The notes below the pieces were generated by a model. The model was not told the origin of the DNA and searched no databases. It worked only from the letters and a program-made list of their open reading frames with translations. A stretch of DNA of 9,092 bases from an uncultured Vogesella sp. (GTDB lineage Bacteria > Pseudomonadota > Gammaproteobacteria > Burkholderiales > Chromobacteriaceae), in the NCBI GenBank assembly GCA_946479405.1, contig CAMLGD010000136.1:1-9092 (forward strand). Direction: 5' to 3'. Positions 1 through 6,153 of this stretch are shown here, in pieces (the first letter of the stretch is position 1; every line of letters starts with the position of its first letter). The position numbers and the translations under genes were made by a program.

Positions 1-1
1 G

Positions 2-442
2 CATGATGACCACCATGACCTCAACCTGCGCTCGGCCTACCTGCACGTACTGGCGGATGCGGCGACTTCGGTGCTGGCTATTGTGGCGCTGTTTGCCGGC
101 AAGCTGTGGGGCGCGGCCTGGCTGGACCCGGTGATGGGTATTGCTGGTGCGGTACTGGTGGCGGTGTGGGCCAAGGGGCTGTTGCAGCAGGCGAGCAAGG
201 TGCTGCTGGATGCCGAGATGGATGCGCCGCAGGTGGCCGAAATCCACGAGGTGGTGGCCAGCCTGCAACCGCCGGCCAGCATTACCGATCTGCATCTGTG
301 GCGGGTGGGGCAGGGCAGCTATGCCTGCATCGTGGCCGTGGAAACCAGCGGCGATGCCACGCCGGACGAGATTCGCGGCCTGCTGGCGGTGCATGAAGAA
401 CTGGCGCACATCACGGTGGAGATCAACCGCCCGCTGCGCTGA
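2..442 (+). CDS. dmeF: DmeF-type cation diffusion facilitator, C-terminal part (5' end outside window)
   Basis: Inner-membrane metal/proton antiporter of the cation diffusion facilitator family; DmeF members export Co(II)/Ni(II) and related divalent metals. Only the last 146 residues are visible, and the frame is open to the left edge. The fragment begins in a His/Asp-rich stretch (HDDHHD), typical of the cytoplasmic loop between helices 4 and 5. Helix 5 follows with the metal-site motif HxxxD (HVLAD, visible residues 15-19), then helix 6 (WLDPVMGIAGAVLVAVWAKG), then the cytoplasmic C-terminal domain ending in TVEINRPLR. The order His-rich loop, LRSAYLHVLAD, then DLHLWRVGQGSYACIV is what I recognise as DmeF rather than ZitB/CzcD, from memory of the family. 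Substrate is inferred. A DUF3330 gene starts 91 bp downstream on the same strand. Confidence 0.87.
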   Translation, partial: HDDHHDLNLRSAYLHVLADAATSVLAIVALFAGKLWGAAWLDPVMGIAGAVLVAVWAKGLLQQASKVLLDAEMDAPQVAEIHEVVASLQPPASITDLHLWRVGQGSYACIVAVETSGDATPDEIRGLLAVHEELAHITVEINRPLR

Positions 443-506
443 TAGCGGCTGGCCATCGGCGGGATAGGCACAATCGATTTCTCTGCCGCACTGGTGTGTC
501 CTAGGC

Positions 507-521
507 TGGGGTATCACCCCA
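507..521. promoter_or_regulatory. Hyphenated palindrome upstream of the DUF3330 gene
   Basis: TGGGGT-ATC-ACCCCA is a perfect 6-bp inverted repeat around a 3-bp centre, ending just before the GGAG ribosome-binding site of the DUF3330 gene. It could be an operator or a small hairpin in the leader that limits ribosome access. No convincing -35/-10 pair was found beside it. The G/C tract flanked by inverted arms loosely recalls CsoR/RcnR-family sites that control DmeF-type genes, but the match is too loose to claim. Confidence 0.35.
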
Positions 522-533
522 TGGAGAAGTCAC

Positions 534-695
534 ATGGACACGCAACTTGAATGCCGAGTCTGCCTGGAAGAAATTCCGGCGGACCACAACAGCGAAAAAG
601 ACGAGTACGTCAGCAACTATTGCGGCCTGGACTGCTATCAACAATGGCAACAACAGCTGCCCGCGATGTCGGTAGCGCTAGAGGTGGCGGCCTGA
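534..695 (+). CDS. DUF3330-family small four-cysteine protein
   Basis: A 53-residue cytosolic protein of unknown function. It begins MDTQLECRVCLEEIP and carries two cysteine pairs, C7-x2-C10 and C30-x3-C34 (NYCGLDCY), the arrangement of a small treble-clef or zinc-ribbon-like metal site; the CRVC...YCGLDCY pattern is what I recognise as DUF3330. The start is set by GGAG at 523-526, seven bases before the ATG; an ATG at 521 lies in another frame. The C-terminal tail (MSVALEVAA) shows no motif. It follows the metal exporter gene and is closed by an intrinsic terminator 25 bp downstream. Zinc binding is inferred from cysteine spacing; no catalytic role can be assigned. Confidence 0.8.
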   Translation: MDTQLECRVCLEEIPADHNSEKDEYVSNYCGLDCYQQWQQQLPAMSVALEVAA

Positions 696-720
696 GCCAG
701 TTTTGCCCTGCCAGGCATGG

Positions 721-747
721 AACGCGGACTTTGTGCCGCGTTTTTTT
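721..747 (+). terminator. Intrinsic terminator after the DUF3330 gene
   Basis: Perfect 7-bp stem AACGCGG / CCGCGTT with an 8-base loop (ACTTTGTG), overlapped and followed by seven T residues (741-747). It ends plus-strand transcription from the DUF3330 gene and possibly from dmeF. On the minus strand there is no T tract, so it is not an obvious stop for the gene ending at 890. Confidence 0.85.
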
Positions 748-889
748 ATTGCGGCCAACCTTTGTGCAGCCGGGAAAGATGCTGCGGTGGTGATGCCGGA
801 CTGCGCAGCGGGCAACGGCAAGGCTTGTGTGCCCTGGTGATGTGCCCGCTACGGCTATGCTGCGGTCGGCTGCTGCGGGCATTGCTGGC

Positions 890-1600
890 TTACGTGGCGC
901 TGTCCCCGCCGGTCGCCGGAGCGCCGCTGTCCGGATTGGCGGCAGCTTCGACGGCAAGATGGCCCATTTGCCGGCTGCGCGCCAGGCTCAGGTTGGCCGC
1001 ACGCCAGGTAGCCGCCTCGGCCAGTACCGGCCAGCGGCGCAGCAACTGCAATACCAGCAGCAGGCAACCCAGCGCCAGCTGGGCATCGTGACGTTCACTG
1101 TCCGTCAGCAGGTTTTGCCGGTTTTCGCCGTCCTTGCGCCGCTCGCGGTGGCCGCGCGGCGGTGTTGCCCGCGTGTGGCTTGCCGGCGCTTGCCGGCTGT
1201 ACAGACGGTAGGGCAGTGGCCACTCGTCCACGGCCGTCATTTCGCGGCCACTTAGCTCACCTACGACCTGTTCCAGTTCACGCGCCAGATGGGCGGCTTC
1301 GTCCAGCAGCACATGGCCGGGCGTGCCGCCGAGCATGGCCTTGTCACGCAGCACCATACAGCGGCGCAAAACGAAGCCGAGCTTGCCGTCGGCCAGCGCG
1401 CGCACCTCGCGTTCGCCACCGCTATTGGCGTGGCGATGCAGTTCGTCCAGCCAGCGTGCCCAAGCCAGGTATTCCTCGGCCAGGTTCTGCGGGTTGGCCG
1501 CCGGCATGCTGCTGGTGGCAACCATGCTGCGCCCTTGCTGCTGCAAGGGCGGAAACGTGCTGCTAAAGCCGTCCAGCAGCTTGCGGCGGATGGGCATCAT
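890..1600 (-). CDS. Conserved-looking hypothetical protein, 236 aa
   Basis: I do not recognise this protein. Codon use (CTG, GCC, GGC, CGC dominating) is strongly coding on this strand, so it is a real gene. The start is one of two adjacent ATGs (1600 or 1597) behind GGAGGT at 1605-1610; the second ATG has the better 7-base spacing. The product is soluble and mostly helical in appearance: an acidic/aromatic helical stretch around residues 38-130 (EEYLAWARWLDEL, LARELEQVVGEL), an Arg/Pro/charged linker about 135-170, then a Leu-rich helix about 174-215 (LALGCLLLVLQLLRRW), which is too short and flanked by too many arginines to call membrane-spanning. No signal peptide, cysteine pairs or catalytic motif is seen. 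It is divergent from the diguanylate cyclase and may share its control region; a functional link is not shown. Confidence 0.75.
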   Translation of the reverse strand: MMPIRRKLLDGFSSTFPPLQQQGRSMVATSSMPAANPQNLAEEYLAWARWLDELHRHANSGGEREVRALADGKLGFVLRRCMVLRDKAMLGGTPGHVLLDEAAHLARELEQVVGELSGREMTAVDEWPLPYRLYSRQAPASHTRATPPRGHRERRKDGENRQNLLTDSERHDAQLALGCLLLVLQLLRRWPVLAEAATWRAANLSLARSRQMGHLAVEAAANPDSGAPATGGDSAT

Positions 1601-1648
1601 GGCGACCTCCGGATGCGGGTATAGCCGGTTTATCGGCACCGCTGCAGT

Positions 1649-1678
1649 ATTGCTTAGGGCTGTTTTAGCAATTGCTTA
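1649..1678. promoter_or_regulatory. Paired ATTGCTTA repeats in the divergent control region
   Basis: ATTGCTTA occurs at 1649-1656 and again at 1671-1678, start-to-start distance 22 bp, two turns of DNA, so a dimeric regulator could contact both on one face. The second copy sits inside the perfect 10-bp palindrome AGCAATTGCT (1667-1676). The surrounding 190-bp gap serves the divergent hypothetical gene and the diguanylate cyclase. A TTGACA hexamer lies at 1690-1695, but no acceptable -10 follows it at normal spacing, so no promoter is called. Confidence 0.3.
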
Positions 1679-1790
1679 CATACTGGGCTTTGACAGTACT
1701 TTGTCGGCAAAGTTGGCCGCAAGGCGTGCGGGGCCGCTCTACACTGGAAACTGTCAGCGCCCGATGCGCGGCCACAGCGGCAGGGAGACC

Positions 1791-2942
1791 ATGAGCCACC
1801 ATTTGCCCACTGCAACGCCACCTGAGGCGCCATCGCCATCCGTTGCCTGTCCGCTCGGCCTGCCCGCGCAGCAGGCGTTGCCGGATGGTTTTCTGGACGC
1901 CAAATTCCACGACCGGCGCCGCTATTCACAGCGCATGTGGCAGCTGTCCGGCCTGTTCGCCACCGGCATGTGGGTATGGGATTACGTGATCGATGCCCAC
2001 GGCGCGCAGCACACCATCGGTCTGCGCCTTGTCATGGGCTTGCTGGCACTGGTGGTGGCCTGGAGCATGGCGCACCCGGCGATGTCGCCCCGCAACGCGC
2101 GGCTGATGATCTTTGCTGCCGCGTTCATGTTTGATGTGCTGTTTTTCGACATCCTGCTGCGGCTGAACGGCGGCTTCATCTACGGTATCGGCGGCTATAT
2201 GTATTTCCAGATGGCCGGTTTTCTGGTGCTGCAGGGGCTGTCGTTTCCGCTGATCATGTGCGCTCACATCCTGTTTTCCCTCGGCCCGCACCTGCAGGCG
2301 CTGCTCAACCCGCAGCTTGCCTTTCCCCATCTGCTGTACGCGGTGCAGATCTGGCCGGCGACCGGCCTTGCCATTGCCGCGCAGTACGCGCTGTATCGCG
2401 AATACGTGCACAGCTACCAGCTGCGGCTGCAGCTGGCCGAGATGGCGATGCAGGATCCGCTGACCGGCGCCATGAACCGGCGCGCCTTCCGCGATGGTGC
2501 TAGCGGGCTGATCGCCAACGCCCAGCGCCAGCGGCAAGGGGTGGCGCTGTTGATGGTGGATGCCGACTTTTTCAAGCGTATCAACGATGAGCATGGGCAT
2601 GCCATGGGCGATGCCGTACTGCGGCAGTTGACGGCGATCATGCACGACGTGCTGCGACGCAACGACCTGTTCTGCCGATGGGGCGGGGAGGAGTTTGTGG
2701 CGCTGTTGCAGGGGATGGCTGCCGAGGATGCGCTGGAGGTGGCCGAGCGCATCCGCCAGCGGGTGCAACAGGCAGAGGTGCCACTGCCGCAGGGGGGCAG
2801 CGTCCGTATCACCGTCAGTATCGGGGTGGCGGCGGCCAAGGCGGATGATACCGAGCTGGAGCAGCTGATCTACGCGGCGGATACCGCGCTTTATCATGCC
2901 AAATTTGCCGGCCGTAACCAGGTGTCGCTGTCCGCCGCTTGA
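1791..2942 (+). CDS. Membrane-anchored diguanylate cyclase (GGDEF)
   Basis: Makes cyclic di-GMP from two GTP at the inner membrane, the second messenger that shifts cells between motile and attached life. The 383-residue protein has a cytoplasmic N-terminus, about six hydrophobic segments between residues 48 and 206, and a GGDEF domain from about 215 to the end. The domain starts with DPLTGAMNRRAF (222-233). Metal-site D257 lies in VDADFFKRIND, the active-site loop is GGEEF (298-302), and a complete inhibitory site R289-R-N-D292 sits five residues before it, so product feedback inhibition is expected. The membrane region does not match a sensor family I can name. The ATG at 1791 is chosen because GGGAG (1783-1787) precedes it; the frame stays open upstream to 1323, but that part is antisense to the gene at 890-1600. 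No EAL domain is present. Confidence 0.93.
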   Translation: MSHHLPTATPPEAPSPSVACPLGLPAQQALPDGFLDAKFHDRRRYSQRMWQLSGLFATGMWVWDYVIDAHGAQHTIGLRLVMGLLALVVAWSMAHPAMSPRNARLMIFAAAFMFDVLFFDILLRLNGGFIYGIGGYMYFQMAGFLVLQGLSFPLIMCAHILFSLGPHLQALLNPQLAFPHLLYAVQIWPATGLAIAAQYALYREYVHSYQLRLQLAEMAMQDPLTGAMNRRAFRDGASGLIANAQRQRQGVALLMVDADFFKRINDEHGHAMGDAVLRQLTAIMHDVLRRNDLFCRWGGEEFVALLQGMAAEDALEVAERIRQRVQQAEVPLPQGGSVRITVSIGVAAAKADDTELEQLIYAADTALYHAKFAGRNQVSLSAA

Positions 2943-3064
2943 GGGCGGACGGCGGCGTGCCGGTGGTTCGGTGCGGGCTCATCATGTGTACGTGCTGCCG
3001 GCCGCGTGGCGGTGCCGCATTGCTGCTGCCAGGCTATGGCCCCTGCGTATGGTCGCGGCGGTCT

Positions 3065-3082
3065 GCGGCCAACGTTGGCCGC
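3065..3082. repeat. Palindrome GCGGCCAACGTTGGCCGC, copy 1
   Basis: Perfect 18-bp palindrome in the 150-bp gap between the convergent diguanylate cyclase and MarR genes, ten bases past the MarR stop. The same 18 bases recur inside the longer palindrome at 5388-5415. It can form a hairpin on either strand but has no T tract on either side, so it is not a typical intrinsic terminator. The rest of the gap (2943-3064) shows no gene. Confidence 0.75.
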
Positions 3083-3092
3083 CAGGTTGGTG

Positions 3093-3563
3093 CTAGTCCG
3101 CCAGCCGCGCCAGCAACTGAGTCAGCTGGCTGATTTCTGTCTCGGTCAGTCGTTCGCGCAGCCAGTTGCCGGTATTGGCCACGGTTTCGGTCATGGCGGT
3201 CTCGATCAGCTGTCTGCCGCTGTCGCTGAGGCATACCGGCTTCAGTCGCAGATCGTGCTCGTGCTGCTGCCGCGTGACCAGACCACGCGCTTCCAGCTGC
3301 AGCATGACCTTGGTCAGGCCGCCAGAGGTAATCACCACCGCCGCCTGAATCGCCGATGGTGTCAGCTGGTGCGGGGCGGGGGCGTTACGCAGCGTGGCCA
3401 GCACATCGAATTCGACCGCGCTGAGCGCAAACTTCTCCAGCATCGGGCGCATGGTGCGCAGCGATTGCGCCTGTGCCCACTGTAGCTGCAAGAACAGCGG
3501 TACGGTTTGCGGATCCAGCGTGCTGTCCCACTGGTGGTTTTGCATGCGGTTTACCTGCTGCAT
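3093..3563 (-). CDS. MarR-family transcriptional regulator
   Basis: Dimeric winged-helix DNA-binding regulator, usually a repressor released by a small ligand or by oxidation. It has 156 residues from the chosen start, typical for the family. Residues 45-96 form the helix-turn-helix (LSAVEFDVLATL, then the recognition region VVITSGGLTKVMLQLEARGLV). The wing follows at about 97-112 with the family D-x-R pattern (HDLRLKPVCLSDSG; D104, R106), and a C-terminal dimerisation helix from about 125. The ATG at 3563 is preferred because AAGGAA lies seven bases upstream; an ATG at 3602 would add 13 residues without a better site. The single Cys111 lies in the wing, so a two-cysteine redox switch is not evident. 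The gene is divergent from the reductase gene and a palindrome lies between them, the usual layout for a MarR regulator and its target. Confidence 0.92.
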   Translation of the reverse strand: MQQVNRMQNHQWDSTLDPQTVPLFLQLQWAQAQSLRTMRPMLEKFALSAVEFDVLATLRNAPAPHQLTPSAIQAAVVITSGGLTKVMLQLEARGLVTRQQHEHDLRLKPVCLSDSGRQLIETAMTETVANTGNWLRERLTETEISQLTQLLARLAD

Positions 3564-3622
3564 TGCTGGCTTCCTTGGCGGATTTGTTAAGGGCGGCCAC
3601 AAGATGTTAACGGGTGTGTAGT

Positions 3623-3640
3623 TATCTTGCGAGAAAGATA
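3623..3640. promoter_or_regulatory. Candidate MarR operator
   Basis: TATCTT-GCGAGA-AAGATA is a perfect inverted repeat with 6-bp arms and a 6-bp centre. Its size and A/T-rich outer arms suit a MarR dimer. It lies 60 bp before the MarR start and 52 bp before the reductase start, so a bound dimer could shut both divergent promoters. The assignment rests on position and symmetry only. Confidence 0.6.
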
Positions 3641-3655
3641 TGTGGCGATTAGGCT
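3627..3655 (+). promoter_or_regulatory. Possible sigma-70 promoter of the reductase gene
   Basis: TTGCGA (3627-3632) and TAGGCT (3650-3655) are separated by 17 bases, giving a start near 3662 and a leader of about 30 bases. The -10 match is weak. The -35 hexamer overlaps the palindrome at 3623-3640, which fits repression by the divergent MarR protein. Confidence 0.3.
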
Positions 3656-3691
3656 GCCACTATTCGGATTAGTTTTTGCAAGGTAACTGAC

Positions 3692-5029
3692 ATGCGCAAG
3701 ATCACATGGTTTTTCTGGGGCACGCTGGCGCTGGTTTCGCTGCTTTGGCTGGCCAGCAACCCTGCCACACTGGGCGGGCAGCCCAATTTCATTGCCTGGC
3801 GTAATGTCCTGATCCAGTACAGCGGGGTGTTGGGCATGACGGTAATGAGCATCGCCATGCTGCTGGCAATGCGGCCAACCCGACTGGAAGGCCGTCTGGG
3901 CGGGCTGGACAAAATGTACCGGCTGCACAAATGGCTGGGCATCGTCGGGCTGGTGTTATCGCTCAGTCACTGGTTACTGGCGAAAGGCCCCAAGTGGCTG
4001 TCGGCACTGGGGCTACTGAGCGGCGGCCGGCCAAAGCGGGCACCGCTGCACTTGCCGGATGGCAGCCTGCAGCAGCTGTTCATGCAGTTGCGTCACACCG
4101 CGGAAAGCATGGGCGAGTGGGCGTTTTACGCTGCTGCCGCGCTGATGCTGGTGGCGCTGGTCAAGCTGGTGCCGTACCGCCGCTTTGCCCAGCTGCACCG
4201 TCTGCTGCCCATCGCCTACCTGGTGCTGGTGTTCCACGCGCTGGTGCTGCTGCAATTTGGCAACTGGGCAACACCTATCGGCTGGCTGCTGGCGGTGCTG
4301 ATGGTGGGCGGCAGCGTGTCCGCCGTGCTATCGCTGGCGCGGCGCCATCGCGGCCAACCGCGCACTGGCGGCCGGATCAGTGCGGTGACGTATCAGCCGG
4401 AACTCAAGGTGCTGGCGGTCGACTTGCAGCTGGAGCAGACCTGGCCGGGCCATCAGGCCGGACAGTTTGCCTTTGTCACCTTTAACCGGGGTGAAGGCGC
4501 GCACCCGTTTACGCTGGCCTCGGCCTGGCGGGACGATGGTCATGTGCGGCTGTTGATCAAGGCGCTGGGCGACTACACCCGGACCTTGCCGCACAAGCTG
4601 GCGGTCGGAGATACGGTGCAGCTGGAAGGGCCGTATGGCCGCTTTACCTTCGACAGTGCCGGCCGGCGCCAGATCTGGATCAGCGGCGGCATCGGGGTGA
4701 CACCGTTCGTGGCCAGAATGCAGGCGCTGGCTACCCGGCCAGCCGGGCAGCAAATCGACTTTTTCCATGCCAGTAGCGACTACGACGCCGACATCATGGC
4801 CCGTCTGGCTGCCGATGCCCGTGCCGCCGGGGTGGATCTGCACCTGCTGCATCAGCCGCGTGATGGCCGGCTCGATGTCGAGCGCCTGACGCGCACCGTA
4901 CCCGACTGGCGCGACGCCGATATCTGGTTCTGCGGCCCGGCCGGTTTCGGCCAGCAGTTGCGCGACAAGTTGCTGGCGCTGGGCTTGCCTGCGGCCCGTT
5001 TCCATCAGGAACTGTTCCAGATGCGTTAA
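3692..5029 (+). CDS. Ferric-reductase-like transmembrane flavocytochrome
   Basis: Inner-membrane oxidoreductase that should carry electrons from NAD(P)H through FAD to b-type haem and on to an acceptor across or within the membrane (ferric iron or oxygen in relatives; the acceptor here is unknown). The 445 residues comprise six hydrophobic segments (about 3-21, 41-60, 78-98, 141-160, 171-189, 193-214), then a ferredoxin-reductase-type FAD domain and an NAD domain. Likely haem ligands are two His pairs on neighbouring helices, H79/H93 and H169/H182. FAD site: HPFTLAS (271-277) and GPYGRF (313-318). NAD(P)H site: SGGIGVTPF (331-339) and CGPAGFGQQL (414-423). The protein ends in the usual FHQELFQMR. 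AAGG at 3680-3683 supports the ATG. DUF3861 follows 59 bp downstream; a MarR gene is divergent upstream and probably controls it. Confidence 0.9.
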   Translation: MRKITWFFWGTLALVSLLWLASNPATLGGQPNFIAWRNVLIQYSGVLGMTVMSIAMLLAMRPTRLEGRLGGLDKMYRLHKWLGIVGLVLSLSHWLLAKGPKWLSALGLLSGGRPKRAPLHLPDGSLQQLFMQLRHTAESMGEWAFYAAAALMLVALVKLVPYRRFAQLHRLLPIAYLVLVFHALVLLQFGNWATPIGWLLAVLMVGGSVSAVLSLARRHRGQPRTGGRISAVTYQPELKVLAVDLQLEQTWPGHQAGQFAFVTFNRGEGAHPFTLASAWRDDGHVRLLIKALGDYTRTLPHKLAVGDTVQLEGPYGRFTFDSAGRRQIWISGGIGVTPFVARMQALATRPAGQQIDFFHASSDYDADIMARLAADARAAGVDLHLLHQPRDGRLDVERLTRTVPDWRDADIWFCGPAGFGQQLRDKLLALGLPAARFHQELFQMR

Positions 5030-5036
5030 CCCCCGC

Positions 5037-5056
5037 AGCCGGGCCACATCCCGGCT
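5037..5056 (+). terminator. Hairpin between reductase and DUF3861 genes
   Basis: AGCCGGG / CCCGGCT perfect 7-bp stem with loop CCACAT, eight bases past the reductase stop. No T run follows (GGCTGCACTTTC), so it may only partly terminate, or protect the upstream message 3' end, and the two genes could still be co-transcribed. Confidence 0.4.
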
Positions 5057-5088
5057 GGCTGCACTTTCTCCACTTATGGATACCTGTC

Positions 5089-5388
5089 ATGAAACAACAT
5101 CGCTACCGCTTTACCGTACACCACCTCACTACCCCCAACGGTGAGCCGTCTGCCTACGATGCACCGCTGCAGTTTGAGGTGGGCAACCACGATGATCTGT
5201 TCCAGATCGCACAGCGCTTGCGGCAACGCAGCGATCTGGTCGGCATCAATACCGACGCCTTTACCATCGGCCTGAAACTGTTTGGCGAGGTCATGCTGGA
5301 AAACAAGGATCACCCATTGTTTGCCGACTTCCGGCCGCATTTTGGCGCCTTCATGAAACAACTGAAAAAAGACCCGCAAGCCGATTGA
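5089..5388 (+). CDS. DUF3861 domain protein
   Basis: A 99-residue cytosolic protein of unknown function. I recognise the DUF3861 family from the opening KQHRYRFTVHHL, the central QFEVGNHDDLFQIAQRLR, and the near-invariant GLKLFGEVMLENKDHPLF followed by FRPHFGAFMKQLKK. It looks like one small alpha/beta domain with no signal peptide, membrane segment or cysteine pair. The ribosome-binding site is poor (GGAT at 5076-5079), so translation may be weak or coupled to the reductase 59 bp upstream. The A of its TGA stop is the first base of a 28-bp palindrome. A role linked to the reductase is possible from gene order only. Confidence 0.88.
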   Translation: MKQHRYRFTVHHLTTPNGEPSAYDAPLQFEVGNHDDLFQIAQRLRQRSDLVGINTDAFTIGLKLFGEVMLENKDHPLFADFRPHFGAFMKQLKKDPQAD

Positions 5389-5415
5389 GCCTGCGGCCAA
5401 CGTTGGCCGCAGGCT
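5388..5415. repeat. 28-bp perfect palindrome with GCGGCCAACGTTGGCCGC core, copy 2
   Basis: A perfect self-complementary 28-bp sequence starting on the last base of the DUF3861 stop codon. Its inner 18 bases (5393-5410) are identical to the palindrome at 3065-3082, and the added arms are AGCCT and AGGCT. A hairpin is strong on either strand but no T tract follows. Position directly after a gene suggests transcript 3'-end formation or stabilisation. Confidence 0.8.
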
Positions 5416-5515
5416 GGCCGCAAATCGGCTGCAATATTGTGGCCACAGGCAACTATGCTGAGCACAGGCGCTGCGGGTGCAGCCGCCAGAGGTGTTGATT
5501 CAGCAGGAGATTGTC

Positions 5516-5788
5516 ATGCCGAAGTATGTGATTGAACGGGAAATACCGGGCGCGGGCAAACTGACCGCGGCAGAGCTGCAGGGCATTTCGGCCAAGTCCT
5601 GCGGGGTGCTGCAAGCGCTGGGGCCAAGCGTGCAGTGGCTGGAAAGCTATGTCACCGACGACAAGGTGTACTGCGTCTACATTGCCCCCAATGAGGAGTT
5701 GGTGCGGGAGCATGCCCGCTTAGGTGGCTTTCCGGCCGATCGGGTGTCGCAAGTCCGCACGATGATAGATCCGACGACTGCCGAGTAA
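5516..5788 (+). CDS. DUF4242 (SCO4226-like) domain protein
   Basis: A 90-residue cytosolic protein of a small ferredoxin-like-fold family; a Streptomyces member, SCO4226, has been described as nickel-binding, but whether this one binds metal is unknown. Family marks are the start PKYVIEREIPGAGKL, SAKSCGVLQALGPSVQWLESYVTDD in the middle (residues about 25-47), YCVYIAPNEELVREHA, and GGFPADRV near the end. The start at 5516 is set by AGGAGA at 5505-5510; the frame is open further upstream without support. Cys28 and Cys53 are the only cysteines. It stands alone between two hairpins, so it is probably a single-gene transcript. Confidence 0.87.
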   Translation: MPKYVIEREIPGAGKLTAAELQGISAKSCGVLQALGPSVQWLESYVTDDKVYCVYIAPNEELVREHARLGGFPADRVSQVRTMIDPTTAE

Positions 5789-5824
5789 GCGTATGGCTTG
5801 CGTATCCAGCGGTTTGCCGACCCA

Positions 5825-5846
5825 AGGCCCTGCCCAGGCAGGGCCT
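5825..5846. terminator. Hairpin after DUF4242 gene, probable transcript end
   Basis: AGGCCCTGCC and GGCAGGGCCT are perfect 10-base inverted arms separated by CA; in RNA the innermost pairs would open to give a loop. It lies 37 bp past the DUF4242 stop. There is no T tract on either strand, so it may act with Rho or mainly stabilise the 3' end. Confidence 0.5.
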
Positions 5847-6153
5847 GTGCCATTGTGGCCGTCGTGATTGCCGTGCCGCACCGGGCGGTTGGCCGCCGCT
5901 GTGGCGCCTATGTCGGTGGCTGTCACGGAGTGAGTGGCTGCGTACTGTCGTTGCTGCTGTCGGCTGGTTGCAGTCGCAGGGGCGTTGCCTACACTTAAGG
6001 CGCACTTGCTGCGGTTTCGCGCCTTCCGTTTTCAGCTCCCGGCTGCCAGCTAACGAAGGCAAGGGCTGCGCGTTGTTCTCTTAACAATCCAGGTGTTCCA
6101 CACAGTCGTGCCGGCAGCCGGGTAGACACCCGTTGAATCGCAAAGGAGTGATC
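5847..6153 (+). other. Gene-free stretch with possible promoter and structured leader
   Basis: The 365 bases between DUF4242 and the exported protein hold no convincing gene; open frames here lack ribosome-binding sites and family resemblance. A weak promoter-like pair is TTGCAG (5968-5973) and TACACT (5990-5995) with 16-base spacing, which would give a leader of about 150 bases. In that leader, CCCGGCTGCC (6038-6047) and GGCAGCCGGG (6113-6122) are perfect 10-base complements 65 bases apart, enclosing a small TTGTT/AACAA hairpin (6073-6087). No known riboswitch class is recognised. Confidence 0.35.

Noticed and set aside
1690..1695. Consensus TTGACA -35 hexamer before the cyclase
   Set aside because: No plausible -10 element lies 16-18 bases downstream (the bases there are GTTGGCC), so it is probably chance.
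1323..1790. Plus-strand open frame extending the diguanylate cyclase upstream by 156 residues
   Set aside because: It is antisense to the well-supported gene at 890-1600, the extra residues look compositionally random, and the ATG at 1791 has a proper ribosome-binding site.
1926..2897. Long minus-strand open frame (323 residues) opposite the cyclase
   Set aside because: It is rich in His, Gln and Arg as expected of the complement of a GC-rich gene, and the opposite strand encodes a clear GGDEF protein.
3600..3602. Upstream ATG giving a 169-residue MarR protein
   Set aside because: The ATG at 3563 has a well-spaced AAGGAA site and gives a family-typical start; the extra 13 residues are Pro-rich and unsupported.
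4328..5047. Minus-strand open frame of 239 residues opposite the reductase
   Set aside because: It overlaps conserved FAD and NAD motifs on the other strand and has no recognisable motif.
5438..5447. TGTGGCCACA palindrome upstream of DUF4242
   Set aside because: A 10-bp GC-rich palindrome is not rare in this composition, and no promoter with normal spacing could be placed around it.
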